Part shown: piece after piece, positions 16,756 to 25,725 of the stretch
Layout: the number at the start of each line of letters is the position of its first letter
Position numbering within the stretch: the stretch's first letter is position 1
Assembly (NCBI RefSeq): GCF_003464085.1
Contig: NZ_QSDR01000002.1
Location: 62,001 to 126,000 of the forward strand
Length of the DNA: 64,000 bases
DNA from: Clostridium sp. AM58-1XD
Lineage (GTDB): Bacteria; Bacillota; Clostridia; Lachnospirales; Lachnospiraceae
Direction of reading: 5' to 3'
Notes under the pieces: model-generated
Told to the model about the DNA's origin: nothing
The model's database searches: none
The model's input: only the letters and a program-made list of their open reading frames with translations
Position numbers and translations under genes: made by a program

Positions 16756-17832
16756 TTATGCCTCCTCAAATCCTCTGAAGCCGAAGCCCGGCTCTTCCGG
16801 AAGAATAATGTGCTTTGCATTCTCTACGATCATTCCGCCCTTAAACGGCAGTTCGCTCAGGGAGAAGGTCGCATCCAGGTCTGCTCTCGTGATGTTTCTC
16901 GTTGCAGCTCCGAGACTTGCGGCAGCTGTTACGCCGATATTCGTCTCTTCGCCCATACAGCCCAGCATGCACTGGATTCCGGCAGCCTCGCAGACTGCAT
17001 TGATCTTCTGCGCTTCACGGATACCGCCGCACTTCATCAGCTTGATATTTACCAGGTCAACGGCTCTTCTTTCCGCCAGGCGAAGGGCATCTTTTGCCGT
17101 AAAGCAGCTCTCATCAGCCATAATCAGAACCTTTGTATTTTTCGTCACATATTCCAGTCCGGCAATATCATAATACGGAACAGGCTGTTCTACCAGTTCG
17201 ATATCGTATTCGTTCAGGCGTTCGATAATATTAACCGCTTCTTTGGCCGTCCAGCCCTGATTTGCATCCAGGCGGATTTTCACATCCGGTCCGACCGCTT
17301 CACGGATTGCCTTTACGCGGGCGATATCGCTTTCCAGCCCTGTTCCTACCTTTGTTTTAATGGTATCAAAACCGGCGGCCACATGCTTTGCAGCCTTTGA
17401 AGCCATAACTTCTGCGTCATTAAGCCCGACCGTCATATCCGTATCGATCGTTCCTTCATATCCGCCCAGAAGCTTGTAAACAGGCAGTCCGGCCTTTTTT
17501 CCCAGCAGGTCGTGGCAGGCGATATCGATGGCTGTTTTACCACACGGCGCGTGTGCGGAAGCACGGTCCATTACCCAGTATACGGCTTCCATATCCGTCG
17601 GATCCGTATTTTTAAGCTTATCGGCAAGCATATTGATCTCTGCGATGGTTCCATCCAGGTTTTCTCCTGTGATGAGAACGCCTGGAGCGCCTTCTCCATA
17701 TCCCACAAGACCTTCATCTGTCTCGATCTTTACGACTGCGCTGATCGCATGTGTGATTACCCCCAGGGAAATTCGGAACGGTTCGATCAGCGGCACTTTT
17801 ACCTTCTTTACTTCTACATTCGTAATCTTCAT
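16756..17832 (-). CDS. Dipeptide epimerase (L-Ala-D/L-Glu epimerase type), enolase superfamily
   Basis: Likely converts L-Ala-D-Glu from peptidoglycan turnover to L-Ala-L-Glu so it can be hydrolysed and used. The 358 residues form the N-terminal capping domain and an enolase-superfamily barrel. Active-site motifs in order are TKVG near residue 161 (KxK acid/base), RLDANQGW (first metal ligand, Asp) near residue 192, LVEQPVP (Glu) near residue 218, MADES (Asp) near residue 243 and NIKLMKCGG (second lysine) near residue 267, then GCMGEE. It lies in a run with the dpp transporter and a serine hydrolase, which fits uptake and recycling of wall dipeptides. Exact dipeptide specificity cannot be read off. 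Confidence 0.9.
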   Translation of the reverse strand: MKITNVEVKKVKVPLIEPFRISLGVITHAISAVVKIETDEGLVGYGEGAPGVLITGENLDGTIAEINMLADKLKNTDPTDMEAVYWVMDRASAHAPCGKTAIDIACHDLLGKKAGLPVYKLLGGYEGTIDTDMTVGLNDAEVMASKAAKHVAAGFDTIKTKVGTGLESDIARVKAIREAVGPDVKIRLDANQGWTAKEAVNIIERLNEYDIELVEQPVPYYDIAGLEYVTKNTKVLIMADESCFTAKDALRLAERRAVDLVNIKLMKCGGIREAQKINAVCEAAGIQCMLGCMGEETNIGVTAAASLGAATRNITRADLDATFSLSELPFKGGMIVENAKHIILPEEPGFGFRGFEEA

Positions 17833-17854
17833 TTTTTATCCCTCCGTATACGAC

Positions 17855-18877
17855 TTAATGATCCTTGTTCGCTTCACCGCCGCAGAAATGGCATGCGCAG
17901 CAATGGCCGTTCCCATAGTCTTTGAACTCAGGCACTTCTTTGCTGCAGATGTCCTGCGCCATATAGCATCTGGTGTGGAAAATACAGCCGGACGGCGGAT
18001 TGGCCGGGCTCGGAAGATCTCCCTCCAGAATAATTTTTTCTTTTTTATATTTTCTGTCCGGTACGGGAATTGCCGACATCAGCGCCCTCGTATATGGATG
18101 AAGCGGCTGATTGTACAGGTCGTCCTTGCCGGCAAGCTCCACCACGTGGCCAAGGTACATTACGGCTACACGGTCGGAAATGTGCTTGATTACGCTCAGG
18201 TCATGAGAAATGAAGATATAAGCCATTCCCATTTCCTTCTGAAGATCCTTTAACAGGTTAATTACCTGGGACTGAATCGATACGTCTAGTGCGGAAACTG
18301 GTTCATCACATACCACCAGCTTCGGCTGCAGGATAATCGCCCTGGCAATACCAATTCTCTGGCGCTGTCCGCCGGAGAATTCATGAGGATAGCGGTTGTA
18401 ATATCTTGGATTGAGTCCTACCGTCTCCATAGCTTTCAACACACGGTCTCTTTTTTCTTCCCTGCTCAGCTTCAGCTGGATATCCAGCGGTTCTGCAATG
18501 ACTTCCCCTACCGTCATACGCGGATTGAGCGAAGCATACGGGTCCTGGAAAATGATCTGCATCTGGCTGCGTGCTTTCCTCAGTTCGGAATCCTTAAGCT
18601 TTCTAAAATCCCTGCCTTCAAAATACACTTCCCCATCCGTCGGCTCCAAAAGCCTCAGCACGGAACGGCCCATCGTGGATTTTCCGCATCCGGACTCTCC
18701 TACCACACCGAGTGTTTCGCCGTAATTCAATGTAAAATTCACATCGTCGACGGCCTTAATATAATATTTCTTCGTGGAAAATGGAGACGATTTTGCAGAA
18801 AACCATTTTCTCAGATGCTTTACTTCCAGCAAAGGCGCCTTTTCCAGAGACTCTTTTTTCTCATTCTGCTCCATCAT
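17855..18877 (-). CDS. dppF: Oligopeptide/dipeptide ABC transporter ATP-binding protein
   Basis: Cytosolic ATPase subunit energising dipeptide import. Starts at the ATG pair after AAGGAGG (first ATG 18877, second 18874), overlapping the end of dppD. Motifs: Walker A GESGCGKSTMGRS near residue 63, Q-loop, signature FSGGQRQRIGIARA near residue 165, Walker B VVCDEPVSALD, H-loop ISHDLS. The C-terminal oligopeptide-transporter extension has the cysteine cluster CIFHTRCYMAQDICS, which binds an iron-sulfur cluster in relatives. Last transporter gene of dppABCDF, 23 bp before the epimerase. Confidence 0.94.
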   Translation of the reverse strand: MMEQNEKKESLEKAPLLEVKHLRKWFSAKSSPFSTKKYYIKAVDDVNFTLNYGETLGVVGESGCGKSTMGRSVLRLLEPTDGEVYFEGRDFRKLKDSELRKARSQMQIIFQDPYASLNPRMTVGEVIAEPLDIQLKLSREEKRDRVLKAMETVGLNPRYYNRYPHEFSGGQRQRIGIARAIILQPKLVVCDEPVSALDVSIQSQVINLLKDLQKEMGMAYIFISHDLSVIKHISDRVAVMYLGHVVELAGKDDLYNQPLHPYTRALMSAIPVPDRKYKKEKIILEGDLPSPANPPSGCIFHTRCYMAQDICSKEVPEFKDYGNGHCCACHFCGGEANKDH

Positions 18878-19875
18878 TTTTCCTCCTTCCACAAGTCCTT
18901 ATACTGTTTCTCGTATTTAAAACAGCGCACAGTTCTGCCGTCCACATCCGTCAGGCCCGGCATCTGCTCTTCACATATCTTTCTGGATTCCTCACAGCGG
19001 GGACAGAATGCACAGCCCTTCGGCATATCGTCAAAGCTGGGCACCATACCCTTGATGGTCGCCAGTTCCTCCACATTCTCATGAAGCTTCGGAATACACT
19101 TCATCAGGCCAGCCGTATACGGATGCAGCGGCGTTTCGAAAATTTCGTCCGTCGTTGCCTGCTCCACAACCTTGCCTGCGTACATGACCATCACATCGTC
19201 AGCCACCTCCGCAATGACTCCCAGATCATGGGTAATCATCATAACGGAGGTACCCGATTTTTCCTTCAGTTCATTAATCAGGTTCAGTATCTGCGCCTGG
19301 ATTGTAACATCAAGAGCCGTGGTCGGCTCGTCGCAGATCAGCAGGTCAGGATTGCAGCAAAGCGCCATGGCGATCATTACCCTCTGGCGCATACCGCCGG
19401 AAAGCTGATGGGGATACTCTCCGAAACGGCGTTCCGGAAGAGGTATCTTAACCATTTTCAGCATCTCGATCGCCTTTTCCTTAGCCGCGTGTTTATCAAG
19501 TCCTTCATGAATTTTAAGTGCTTCTGTGATCTGCTGTCCTACGGTAAATACTGGATTTAATGAGGTCATCGGTTCCTGGAAGATCATGGCGATCTTCTTT
19601 CCCCTTACTTTTCTCAGTTCATCACTGCTTTTCTTTAACAGGTCCTCTCCCTCGAAAAGGATTTCCCCACCTTCGTTCTTTCCAGGAGGACATTCTACAA
19701 GCCCCATAATCGAAAGTGAGGTGATGCTCTTTCCGCATCCGGACTCTCCTACGATTCCAAGAGTTTTTCCCTTTTCCAGAGAAAAGGACACGTCGTCTAC
19801 AGCCTTTACAAGGCCGTTATCCGTATAAAAATACGTCTTTAAATTTTTAACTTCCAGCAATTTATTCTCAGCCAT
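18874..19875 (-). CDS. dppD: Oligopeptide/dipeptide ABC transporter ATP-binding protein
   Basis: Second ATPase subunit of the importer (333 residues). Walker A GESGCGKSITSLS near residue 39, signature LSGGMRQRVMIAMAL near residue 155, Walker B LLICDEPTTALD, H-loop ITHDLG, and the C-terminal extension with CAFCPRCEESRKICEE. It lies 14 bp downstream of dppC and overlaps dppF, consistent with one transcript. Confidence 0.94.
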   Translation of the reverse strand: MAENKLLEVKNLKTYFYTDNGLVKAVDDVSFSLEKGKTLGIVGESGCGKSITSLSIMGLVECPPGKNEGGEILFEGEDLLKKSSDELRKVRGKKIAMIFQEPMTSLNPVFTVGQQITEALKIHEGLDKHAAKEKAIEMLKMVKIPLPERRFGEYPHQLSGGMRQRVMIAMALCCNPDLLICDEPTTALDVTIQAQILNLINELKEKSGTSVMMITHDLGVIAEVADDVMVMYAGKVVEQATTDEIFETPLHPYTAGLMKCIPKLHENVEELATIKGMVPSFDDMPKGCAFCPRCEESRKICEEQMPGLTDVDGRTVRCFKYEKQYKDLWKEEK

Positions 19876-19889
19876 CTTCTCTCCTCCTA

Positions 19890-20801
19890 TCAGGTTCTCA
19901 GTTTCGGGTCGAGCGCATCTCTTAAACCGTCACCAAAGATGTTGAAAGCGATTACTGTGATCATGATCGCAATACCTGGCATGATACTGTAGAGCGGCAG
20001 GAAACCGATAAAAGTCTGGGCCGCGCTGATCATGTTGCCCCAGCTTGGCGTAGGCGGCTGGATTCCCAGTCCCAGGAAGCTTAAGGACGCTTCATACATG
20101 ATGGCGTTCGGAATACCCAGAGTGATCAGGACGATAATTGTGGACAGGCAGTTGGGGATCAAATGCTTCACAATAATGCGGAAGGACGTTCCTCCGCTGG
20201 CCTTACTGGCCTCTACGTATTCCTTCTCCTTCAGCTGCATAACAGAACCACGGATCAGACGGGCCGTTCTTACCCACGTAAGAAGTCCCATTGCGATGTA
20301 GAGGTTCACCACTCCCTGGCCCATAAAGGTCATTATCGCCATTGCGAAAATAAGGTCCGGAAAGGCTGCGAATACTTCCATAATACGGGAAATTGTAGTA
20401 TCCACCCATCCGCCGAAATATCCGGCCAGGGAACCCAGGGTGATTCCGATAATAGATGCAAGAACCTGCGCGAAAATACCGATGCTCAGAGAGACTCTCG
20501 TTCCGTAAATGATTCTGGAAAGGATATCTCTTCCGAATTCGTCTGCCCCCAGCAGATGCTTTGCGGACGGTCCCTGAAGAACGCTGGCATAATCCTGGTA
20601 CGTCGGATCATATGGTGCGATCAGCGGGGCGAATACTGCCAGAAGAATCAGCAGGATAATCACCACAAGACAGCACATTGCCATTTTATTTTTGCGGAAG
20701 CGCTTGAAGCTGTCCTTGTAGTAGCTGGAATACTCCATCTCCCCATTTAACACGTCTGCTTCAAACTTCTTCTGTTTTCCTAAAAATCCTAAAATCTTCA
20801 T
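19890..20801 (-). CDS. dppC: Dipeptide ABC transporter permease
   Basis: Inner-membrane subunit with an N-terminal cytoplasmic stretch, then about six membrane segments (first at residues 40-62). The permease coupling motif for the ATPase is EASKASGGTSFRIIVKHLIPN near residue 197 (the EAA loop). The N-terminal OppC-type region ends LLGADEFGRDILSRIIYGTR. Start ATG overlaps the dppB stop (TAATG). Confidence 0.94.
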   Translation of the reverse strand: MKILGFLGKQKKFEADVLNGEMEYSSYYKDSFKRFRKNKMAMCCLVVIILLILLAVFAPLIAPYDPTYQDYASVLQGPSAKHLLGADEFGRDILSRIIYGTRVSLSIGIFAQVLASIIGITLGSLAGYFGGWVDTTISRIMEVFAAFPDLIFAMAIMTFMGQGVVNLYIAMGLLTWVRTARLIRGSVMQLKEKEYVEASKASGGTSFRIIVKHLIPNCLSTIIVLITLGIPNAIMYEASLSFLGLGIQPPTPSWGNMISAAQTFIGFLPLYSIMPGIAIMITVIAFNIFGDGLRDALDPKLRT

Positions 20802-21733
20802 TAATTAGCTCCTTTCCCGTAGCGGATCCTTGGGTCGATAAACGCGTAGGAAATGTCTACGATTAAGTTCACCATAACGAAAATAAATGCGATGTACATA
20901 ACAGTTCCTTCCAGCAGCGGAAGGTCACGGTTGGCCATGGAATCCACAGCCAGCTTGCCGATACCCGGAATGGAAAACACCTTCTCGATCAGCATGGAAC
21001 CAGTCAGCATGTAGCCCAGCTCCGTACCGACCAGAGTGATGATCGGAATCATGGCATTCTTTAACGCATGTTTCATAATGACGATCTTTTCCTTTACGCC
21101 TTTTGCCCTGGCCGTCCTTATGTAATCCTGACGGACCACATCCAGCATGCTGGTACGGGTGATTCGGGCAATACTGCCTGCATAGCGGGCGCCCAGTGCG
21201 ATACTGGGAAGAATAAAGTAGATCGGCGTCTCAAAACCGGAAATCGGAAGCAGGTCCAGCTTCAGTCCAAAGAAAATCTGAAGCAGAATCGCAAACCAGA
21301 AGGACGGCGCGGACACGCCGATAATGGAAAGTGTCATCAGGGCGGAATCTACCCATTTTCCACGGAAGATCGCCGCTACCATACCACATGGAATACCGAT
21401 TACAACAGCGAAGATAAACGACATGGAAGCCAGTTTCAGCGTAACCTTAAAGCAGCGGAAAAGCGCTACGGTTACGACTTCCTTCGTAAAGTAGGAAGTG
21501 CCGAAATCCAGATGGATGGCACCTTTGATAAAATTGAAATATTGTACATAAAGAGGAAGATCGAGTCCCATTTCGTGGCGGATTCTTTCGATCGTTGCCG
21601 GATCCGCTCTTTTTTCCAGCATCAGCGCCACCGGATCACCGGGGACAACCTGAAGAAGGATGAAAGTAATCAGGCTGATACCGAAAAGTACCAGAACCGT
21701 CTGCCCCAGTCGCTTTAAAATATATGAAGCCAT
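20801..21733 (-). CDS. dppB: Dipeptide ABC transporter permease
   Basis: Inner-membrane subunit (310 residues, six predicted helices). The N-terminus ILKRLGQTVLVLFGISLITF with VPGDPVALML is characteristic of DppB/OppB, and the EAA loop is TARAKGVKEKIVIMKHALKN near residue 213. It begins 122 bp downstream of dppA; a strong hairpin (21757-21787) lies in that gap and may lower expression of the permease and ATPases relative to the binding protein. Confidence 0.94.
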   Translation of the reverse strand: MASYILKRLGQTVLVLFGISLITFILLQVVPGDPVALMLEKRADPATIERIRHEMGLDLPLYVQYFNFIKGAIHLDFGTSYFTKEVVTVALFRCFKVTLKLASMSFIFAVVIGIPCGMVAAIFRGKWVDSALMTLSIIGVSAPSFWFAILLQIFFGLKLDLLPISGFETPIYFILPSIALGARYAGSIARITRTSMLDVVRQDYIRTARAKGVKEKIVIMKHALKNAMIPIITLVGTELGYMLTGSMLIEKVFSIPGIGKLAVDSMANRDLPLLEGTVMYIAFIFVMVNLIVDISYAFIDPRIRYGKGAN

Positions 21734-21756
21734 ATAAGTCCTCCTTTTCGCAGAAA

Positions 21757-21787
21757 ATGGCTACGGTGTCAAAGACGCCGTAGCCAT
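21757..21787 (-). terminator. Hairpin between dppA and dppB, partial terminator
   Basis: Minus strand ATGGCTACGGCGTC pairs with GACACCGTAGCCAT around a 3-nt loop, with one G-T/C-A style mismatch, then TTTTC. A placement between a binding-protein gene and its permease genes is typical of differential expression. Confidence 0.65.
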
Positions 21788-21855
21788 ACCCTGCTTATGA
21801 TATATACGCCAGACTAAAACGAAAGCCTACTCAGACGTTTCACTTTGCAGACAGA

Positions 21856-23478
21856 CTACTGGATATCTGCATTCTTAAAGAATGTACGGAAGGTGGAGCC
21901 GATCTCAAAGCCGGTTACCCTCGGATTCAGCAGATAGTACTTTGTCTCATTGTAAAGCGGAGCAACTGCCCAGTCTTCTCTTGTCAGAATGTGCTCAGCC
22001 TTCTTGTAGATTTCATCTCTTTCAGCTTCGTCAGCCGTCTGGATTCCTTCATTCATCAGCTTTGTAAATTCGTCATTCTGATAGAAAGTAGAGTTTGTCT
22101 GGGTTGCCGTTTCGTTCACCGGGTACAGCATGCTGTCAGGATCATTGTAATCCACATACCAGTTGCTGATTGAGCAGTCAATACCGCCTGCCAGTTTCAT
22201 ATCGGACCATGCAGCGGAGTCAACCTGTTCGATCTGAACATTGATGCCAGCAGCCTTTGCCTGTTCCTGAACGGCTGTTGCCAGCGCAACAGATACGCTG
22301 TATTTCGTATTTACAGAGATTCTTAAATCATAACCGTCCGGATACCCTGCTTCTGCAAGAAGCTGTTTTGCCTTTTCCGGATCATATGGGAATACTTCCA
22401 GGCTGTCGTCATGGCCGATCAGGCTGTCCGGAATATAAGAGGAAGCCGGCGTAGCTGTTCCGTGAAGGATGCTTTCGCAGATCGCCTGACGGTCAATGGA
22501 AAGTGAAATAGCCTCTCTTACCTTCGGATCAGAGATCGTCTTAACATTGAATGACATGGAATATCCGCCTACCGGCTGGAATCCGTGGATCTGATCCTTG
22601 AGCTGAGGATTATTAGCATATACAGGATACAGGGAAGTGTCCAAATCTGTATAGTCCACATTGCCCTTCTGATATTCCATTACCTGTGTGTTCACATCTT
22701 CGATAAACTTGAAATGAACGCCGTCCAGCTTTGCTTTTTCTCCATGATAATCATCAAATCTGGAGATATCACAGCCAACGCTTGTGGTGTAGCTGTCCAT
22801 TTTGAACGGGCCTGTACCGATCAGTACAGTCTTGCCCCAGTTCTCTCCTGCCTCTTCACATGCCGCTTTTGGATAAACAGCGCAGTATGGTGTGGAAAGT
22901 ACGGATACAAATGGTGTATAAACGCTTGTCAGAGTAATTGTGAAATGCGTATCATCCACAACCTTGATACCTGTCAGCTCGTCGGCTTCGCCGCTTGCAA
23001 GAGCCTCATAGCCTTCTACCTTTTCCATAAGGCTGGCCATCTTCTGCATTTTAACAACTCTCTCTAAAGAATATTTGACATCTTCACTTGTAACTGTCTC
23101 GCCGTTGTGGAACTTCACGCCGTCTTTCAGCTCAAAACTATAAGTAAGCTTGTCCTCTGACAATTCCGGGAGTGCTGTGATCAGTGTCGGCTCTAAAGTT
23201 CCGTCATCCATTGTCGTAACGAGAGACTCAATAATGTTGTCTGTCATTTTCATGATAATACTGTAAGTATTTCTCTGTGGGTCAAGAGCAACCTGAGGAT
23301 CTACTGCCGCATAATTCACGTATTTGTCTCCTGTTGCAGCCGTTCCCTGTGTTCCTGATTCTGCTGTTGCAGCAGATGAGCTTCCGGCGTCCGGTGTCTT
23401 GCTGGAAGAGCCGCCGCAGCCTGCTGTCATTACTGCGATCATAGCTGCTGTCAAAGCAACGCTTATTGCCTTTTTCAT
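21856..23478 (-). CDS. dppA: Dipeptide ABC transporter substrate-binding lipoprotein
   Basis: Extracellular solute-binding protein family 5 (540 residues). The start chosen, MKKAISVALTAAMIAVMTAGCGG, gives a clean lipoprotein signal (lipobox MTAGC) and has an AGAGGAAG site upstream; the longer frame runs through palindromic repeat DNA. Conserved motifs include YSFELKDGVKFHNGETVTSEDV near residue 120 and GTGPFKM near residue 225. First gene of dppABCDF. The linker after the lipobox is Ser/Ala/Gly-rich. Substrate inferred as di- or oligopeptides from family and neighbours. Confidence 0.93.
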   Translation of the reverse strand: MKKAISVALTAAMIAVMTAGCGGSSSKTPDAGSSSAATAESGTQGTAATGDKYVNYAAVDPQVALDPQRNTYSIIMKMTDNIIESLVTTMDDGTLEPTLITALPELSEDKLTYSFELKDGVKFHNGETVTSEDVKYSLERVVKMQKMASLMEKVEGYEALASGEADELTGIKVVDDTHFTITLTSVYTPFVSVLSTPYCAVYPKAACEEAGENWGKTVLIGTGPFKMDSYTTSVGCDISRFDDYHGEKAKLDGVHFKFIEDVNTQVMEYQKGNVDYTDLDTSLYPVYANNPQLKDQIHGFQPVGGYSMSFNVKTISDPKVREAISLSIDRQAICESILHGTATPASSYIPDSLIGHDDSLEVFPYDPEKAKQLLAEAGYPDGYDLRISVNTKYSVSVALATAVQEQAKAAGINVQIEQVDSAAWSDMKLAGGIDCSISNWYVDYNDPDSMLYPVNETATQTNSTFYQNDEFTKLMNEGIQTADEAERDEIYKKAEHILTREDWAVAPLYNETKYYLLNPRVTGFEIGSTFRTFFKNADIQ

Positions 23479-23544
23479 AAATAAAACTTCCTCTCTCTTT
23501 TTCTTAGTAGCACTATAAAGCGCAAAGGCCGTAATACCCGTTCC

Positions 23545-23689
23545 GCGCAGGTACAATGCCCGCATAGCGGACATTGTATTATATCTGCTGTGCGGATACA
23601 ATGCCTCCGGCGGATTTCAGCGCTTAAATTCTGCGGTTGACGCAGAATTTAATATGCGCAGGTACAATGCCCGCATAGCGGACATTGTA
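23545..23689. repeat. Palindromic repeat cluster between trmD and dppA
   Basis: A 34-bp unit beginning GCGCAGGTACAATG occurs identically at 23545-23578 and 23656-23689. Each copy contains a 27-nt imperfect palindrome (TACAATGCCCGC...GCGGACATTGTA read with pairing ends). Between them lies a degenerate third copy (23590-23623) and a perfect 12-bp inverted repeat: TTAAATTCTGCG (23624-23635), loop GTTGA, CGCAGAATTTAA (23641-23652). This resembles repetitive extragenic palindromes. It could also stop transcription from trmD. Confidence 0.85.
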
Positions 23690-23728
23690 CCATAAAATAA
23701 CCGTATTTTCAACAAAAAAAAACCTTTT

Positions 23729-24475
23729 TCACGCCTTGGACTCATGATCTTTTTCCAGTTCTTCCAGGAACTGGCGTTCTTTTTTATCCAGATTTGCCAG
23801 AGGCAGGAGATCCGGTCTTCTCTCCATTGTCCGTCTGATCGATTCTCTGCGGCGCCATTCATAAATTTTTTTGTGATGGCCTGACAGGAGCACTTCCGGC
23901 ACCTTCATTCCTCTGTATTCCTCCGGCCTGGTATACTGAGGATATTCCAGAAGGCTGTCGTGGAAGGATTCCTCTTCTGCTGACAGATCGTTGTTCAGTA
24001 CTCCTGGAACGAGCCTGGATATGCAGTCGATCATCACCATTGCAGGCAGCTCTCCTCCTGTTAAAACGTAATCACCGATAGAGAGATTGTCCGTTACGAT
24101 GAGTTCCAGAGCCCTTTCGTCAATCCCCTCGTAATGGCCACAGAGGAACACCAGGTCTTCCTCCGCCGCCAGCTCTTCTGCTATTTTCTGATTGAATACC
24201 TTCCCTTGAGGCGTCATATAGAGCACGCGGGGACGTTTTCCGATTCGTTCGCACAGCGCTTCATAACAGCTGCACACCGGGTCGGCCTGCATGACCATTC
24301 CGGCGCCTCCGCCGTACGGCGCGTCATCCACATGGCCGTGTTTCTCCTTCGTATAGTCACGGATATTGACTGCCTCTATGGAAATCGTTCCCTTCTCCAC
24401 AGCCCGCCCGATGATGCTGGTATTTAAACCATCCATAACCATCTCCGGGAAAAGTGTCATAATATGATAATTCAT
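23729..24475 (-). CDS. trmD: tRNA (guanine-37 N1)-methyltransferase
   Basis: Methylates G37 next to the anticodon using S-adenosylmethionine and so prevents frameshifting. Start chosen at MNYHIMTLFPEMVMDG (248 residues, near the family norm) with an AGGGGG site upstream. The SPOUT trefoil-knot motifs are LCGHYEGIDERALE near residue 110 and SIGDYVLTGGELPAMVMID near residue 130. It begins 16 bp after the restored end of rimM, in the ylxM-ffh-rpsP-khpA-rimM-trmD unit. In relatives rplS follows; here palindromic repeats and the dpp block follow. Confidence 0.96.
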   Translation of the reverse strand: MNYHIMTLFPEMVMDGLNTSIIGRAVEKGTISIEAVNIRDYTKEKHGHVDDAPYGGGAGMVMQADPVCSCYEALCERIGKRPRVLYMTPQGKVFNQKIAEELAAEEDLVFLCGHYEGIDERALELIVTDNLSIGDYVLTGGELPAMVMIDCISRLVPGVLNNDLSAEEESFHDSLLEYPQYTRPEEYRGMKVPEVLLSGHHKKIYEWRRRESIRRTMERRPDLLPLANLDKKERQFLEELEKDHESKA

Positions 24476-24491
24476 GCTGCCGTCCCCCTTA

Positions 24492-25003
24492 CTACAGATC
24501 CAGCAGGCCATCTAGCAGATGAACCGTCATCTCCTGTTTTTCCAGATCCACCTTCCGTATGCATTCTTTAATGGCCGGAATCAGCAGGTCTTTTCCGCTT
24601 TCCATTTCTACCACATAGACGTCGTTTGCTCCTGTGAACAGAACATCCTTCAACGTGCCAAGCCGCTGCCTTCTTCCGTTTTGACAGTAAGTCCGATCAG
24701 ATCGGTAACAAAGTTCTCATCACTTCCGAGCGGCACTGCCTGATCCCGGGGAATCAGCAGGTCTTTCCCCTTGAACTTTTCTATATCATTTATATTGTCA
24801 TAACCTTTGAATTTCAGGATCACCATATTTTTAAAGAACTTTACGCCCTCGATTTCCATGGTTATGTTCTCTCTGCCCGTATCCATCAACACCTCTTTCA
24901 GCTTTTTGAAGCGCTGGGCATCGTCTGTTGTGGGATATACCTTCACCTCACCGCGTACTCCATGGGTAGAGGAGATCACTCCAACCCGCAATAAATCTTC
25001 CAT
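24492..25003 (-). CDS. rimM: 16S rRNA processing/maturation protein RimM, one frameshift
   Basis: Binds S19 and helps mature the 30S head. Starts at [20 protein letters not shown] after an AAAGGGA site. The N-terminal RimM barrel is in one frame; the frame breaks at about 24661-24663, where one base must be added after GCGGCTT so that [19 protein letters not shown] and the end [20 protein letters not shown] follow. The restored protein is about 170 residues, the normal size, with a TAG stop at 24492. Because rimM is widely conserved and both halves are well preserved, a sequencing indel is the likely cause. Confidence 0.9.
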
Positions 25004-25043
25004 ATCTGTCCCTTTCTCTGCTTTCTGAAGGATAAAAAGAAAA

Positions 25044-25139
25044 GGGCGATGCAAAAAGGAAAAAAGCATCGTCCCGTATCAGATTTAGTAACCTGGCTGA
25101 CGCCCTGGAACAACTTCTGACTTCGGGAACGTATCTGAT
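25044..25139 (-). ncRNA. Structured intergenic element, copy 1 (khpA-rimM)
   Basis: Between khpA and rimM. On the plus strand TCCCG (25072-25076) and TCAGA (25079-25083) pair with TCTGA (25116-25120) and CGGGA (25124-25128). The loop holds GTAACCTGGC and GCCCTGGAAC. An adjacent hairpin pairs GATGC (25048-25052) with GCATC (25066-25070). The same architecture with a very similar loop occurs at 39003-39073. Could be a mobile palindromic repeat, an RNA-processing site or a cis-regulatory RNA. Confidence 0.5.
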
Positions 25140-25166
25140 TTCACTTTTGCAACGCCCTCTTCGCAG

Positions 25167-25403
25167 TTACTGAATGTCTACAATCACTTTTTTTTCTTCT
25201 TTCGAAGCTGCTGCTTTCACAACAGAACGGATTGCTTTGGCAATACGTCCCTGCTTTCCGATTACCTTGCCCATATCGGAAGCGGCAACCTTGAGCTCAA
25301 TTACGGTCGCGTCTTCCTTCTCAGTCTCTGTAACGACAACTTCGTCGGGGTTATCAACCAATGCTCTCGCGATAACTTCAACTAATTCTTTCATACCATT
25401 CAC
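25167..25403 (-). CDS. khpA: KH-domain RNA-binding protein KhpA
   Basis: Small single-KH protein (78 residues) that binds RNA, usually with KhpB/Jag. The KH core is VAASDMGKVIGKQGRIAKAI with the GxxG loop as GKQG. The N-terminus MNGMKELVEVIARALVDNPDEV is typical of YlqC. It starts 8 bp downstream of rpsP, the standard clostridial position. Confidence 0.95.
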   Translation of the reverse strand: MNGMKELVEVIARALVDNPDEVVVTETEKEDATVIELKVAASDMGKVIGKQGRIAKAIRSVVKAAASKEEKKVIVDIQ

Positions 25404-25410
25404 CTCTCAC

Positions 25411-25653
25411 TTACTGGATGCCGGCGATTTTTAAAAGTTTACCTACTGTTTCAGTTGGCTGAGCACCTGTTGCTAACCACTTCTTAGCTGCCTCTTCGTT
25501 GAATTTGATTACGCTTGGGTCTACGGTCGGATCATAATAACCGATTTCTTCGATGAATCTTCCATCTCTCGGGGATCTGGAATCTGCTACTACGATTCTA
25601 TAGAAAGGAGCCTTCTTCTGTCCCATTCTTCTAAGTCTCATCTTTACTGCCAT
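25411..25653 (-). CDS. rpsP: 30S ribosomal protein S16
   Basis: 80 residues, the standard length. The N-terminus [20 protein letters not shown] and the motif [19 protein letters not shown] are diagnostic. It lies 72 bp downstream of the restored ffh end, with an AGGAGG site. Confidence 0.98.
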   Translation of the reverse strand: MAVKMRLRRMGQKKAPFYRIVVADSRSPRDGRFIEEIGYYDPTVDPSVIKFNEEAAKKWLATGAQPTETVGKLLKIAGIQ

Positions 25654-25725
25654 TGTAATTTCACCTCCTTGGATTTATGCTGACTATATATAACAAACAC
25701 AGGAAACCTGAGTTGTTGTCACAAT

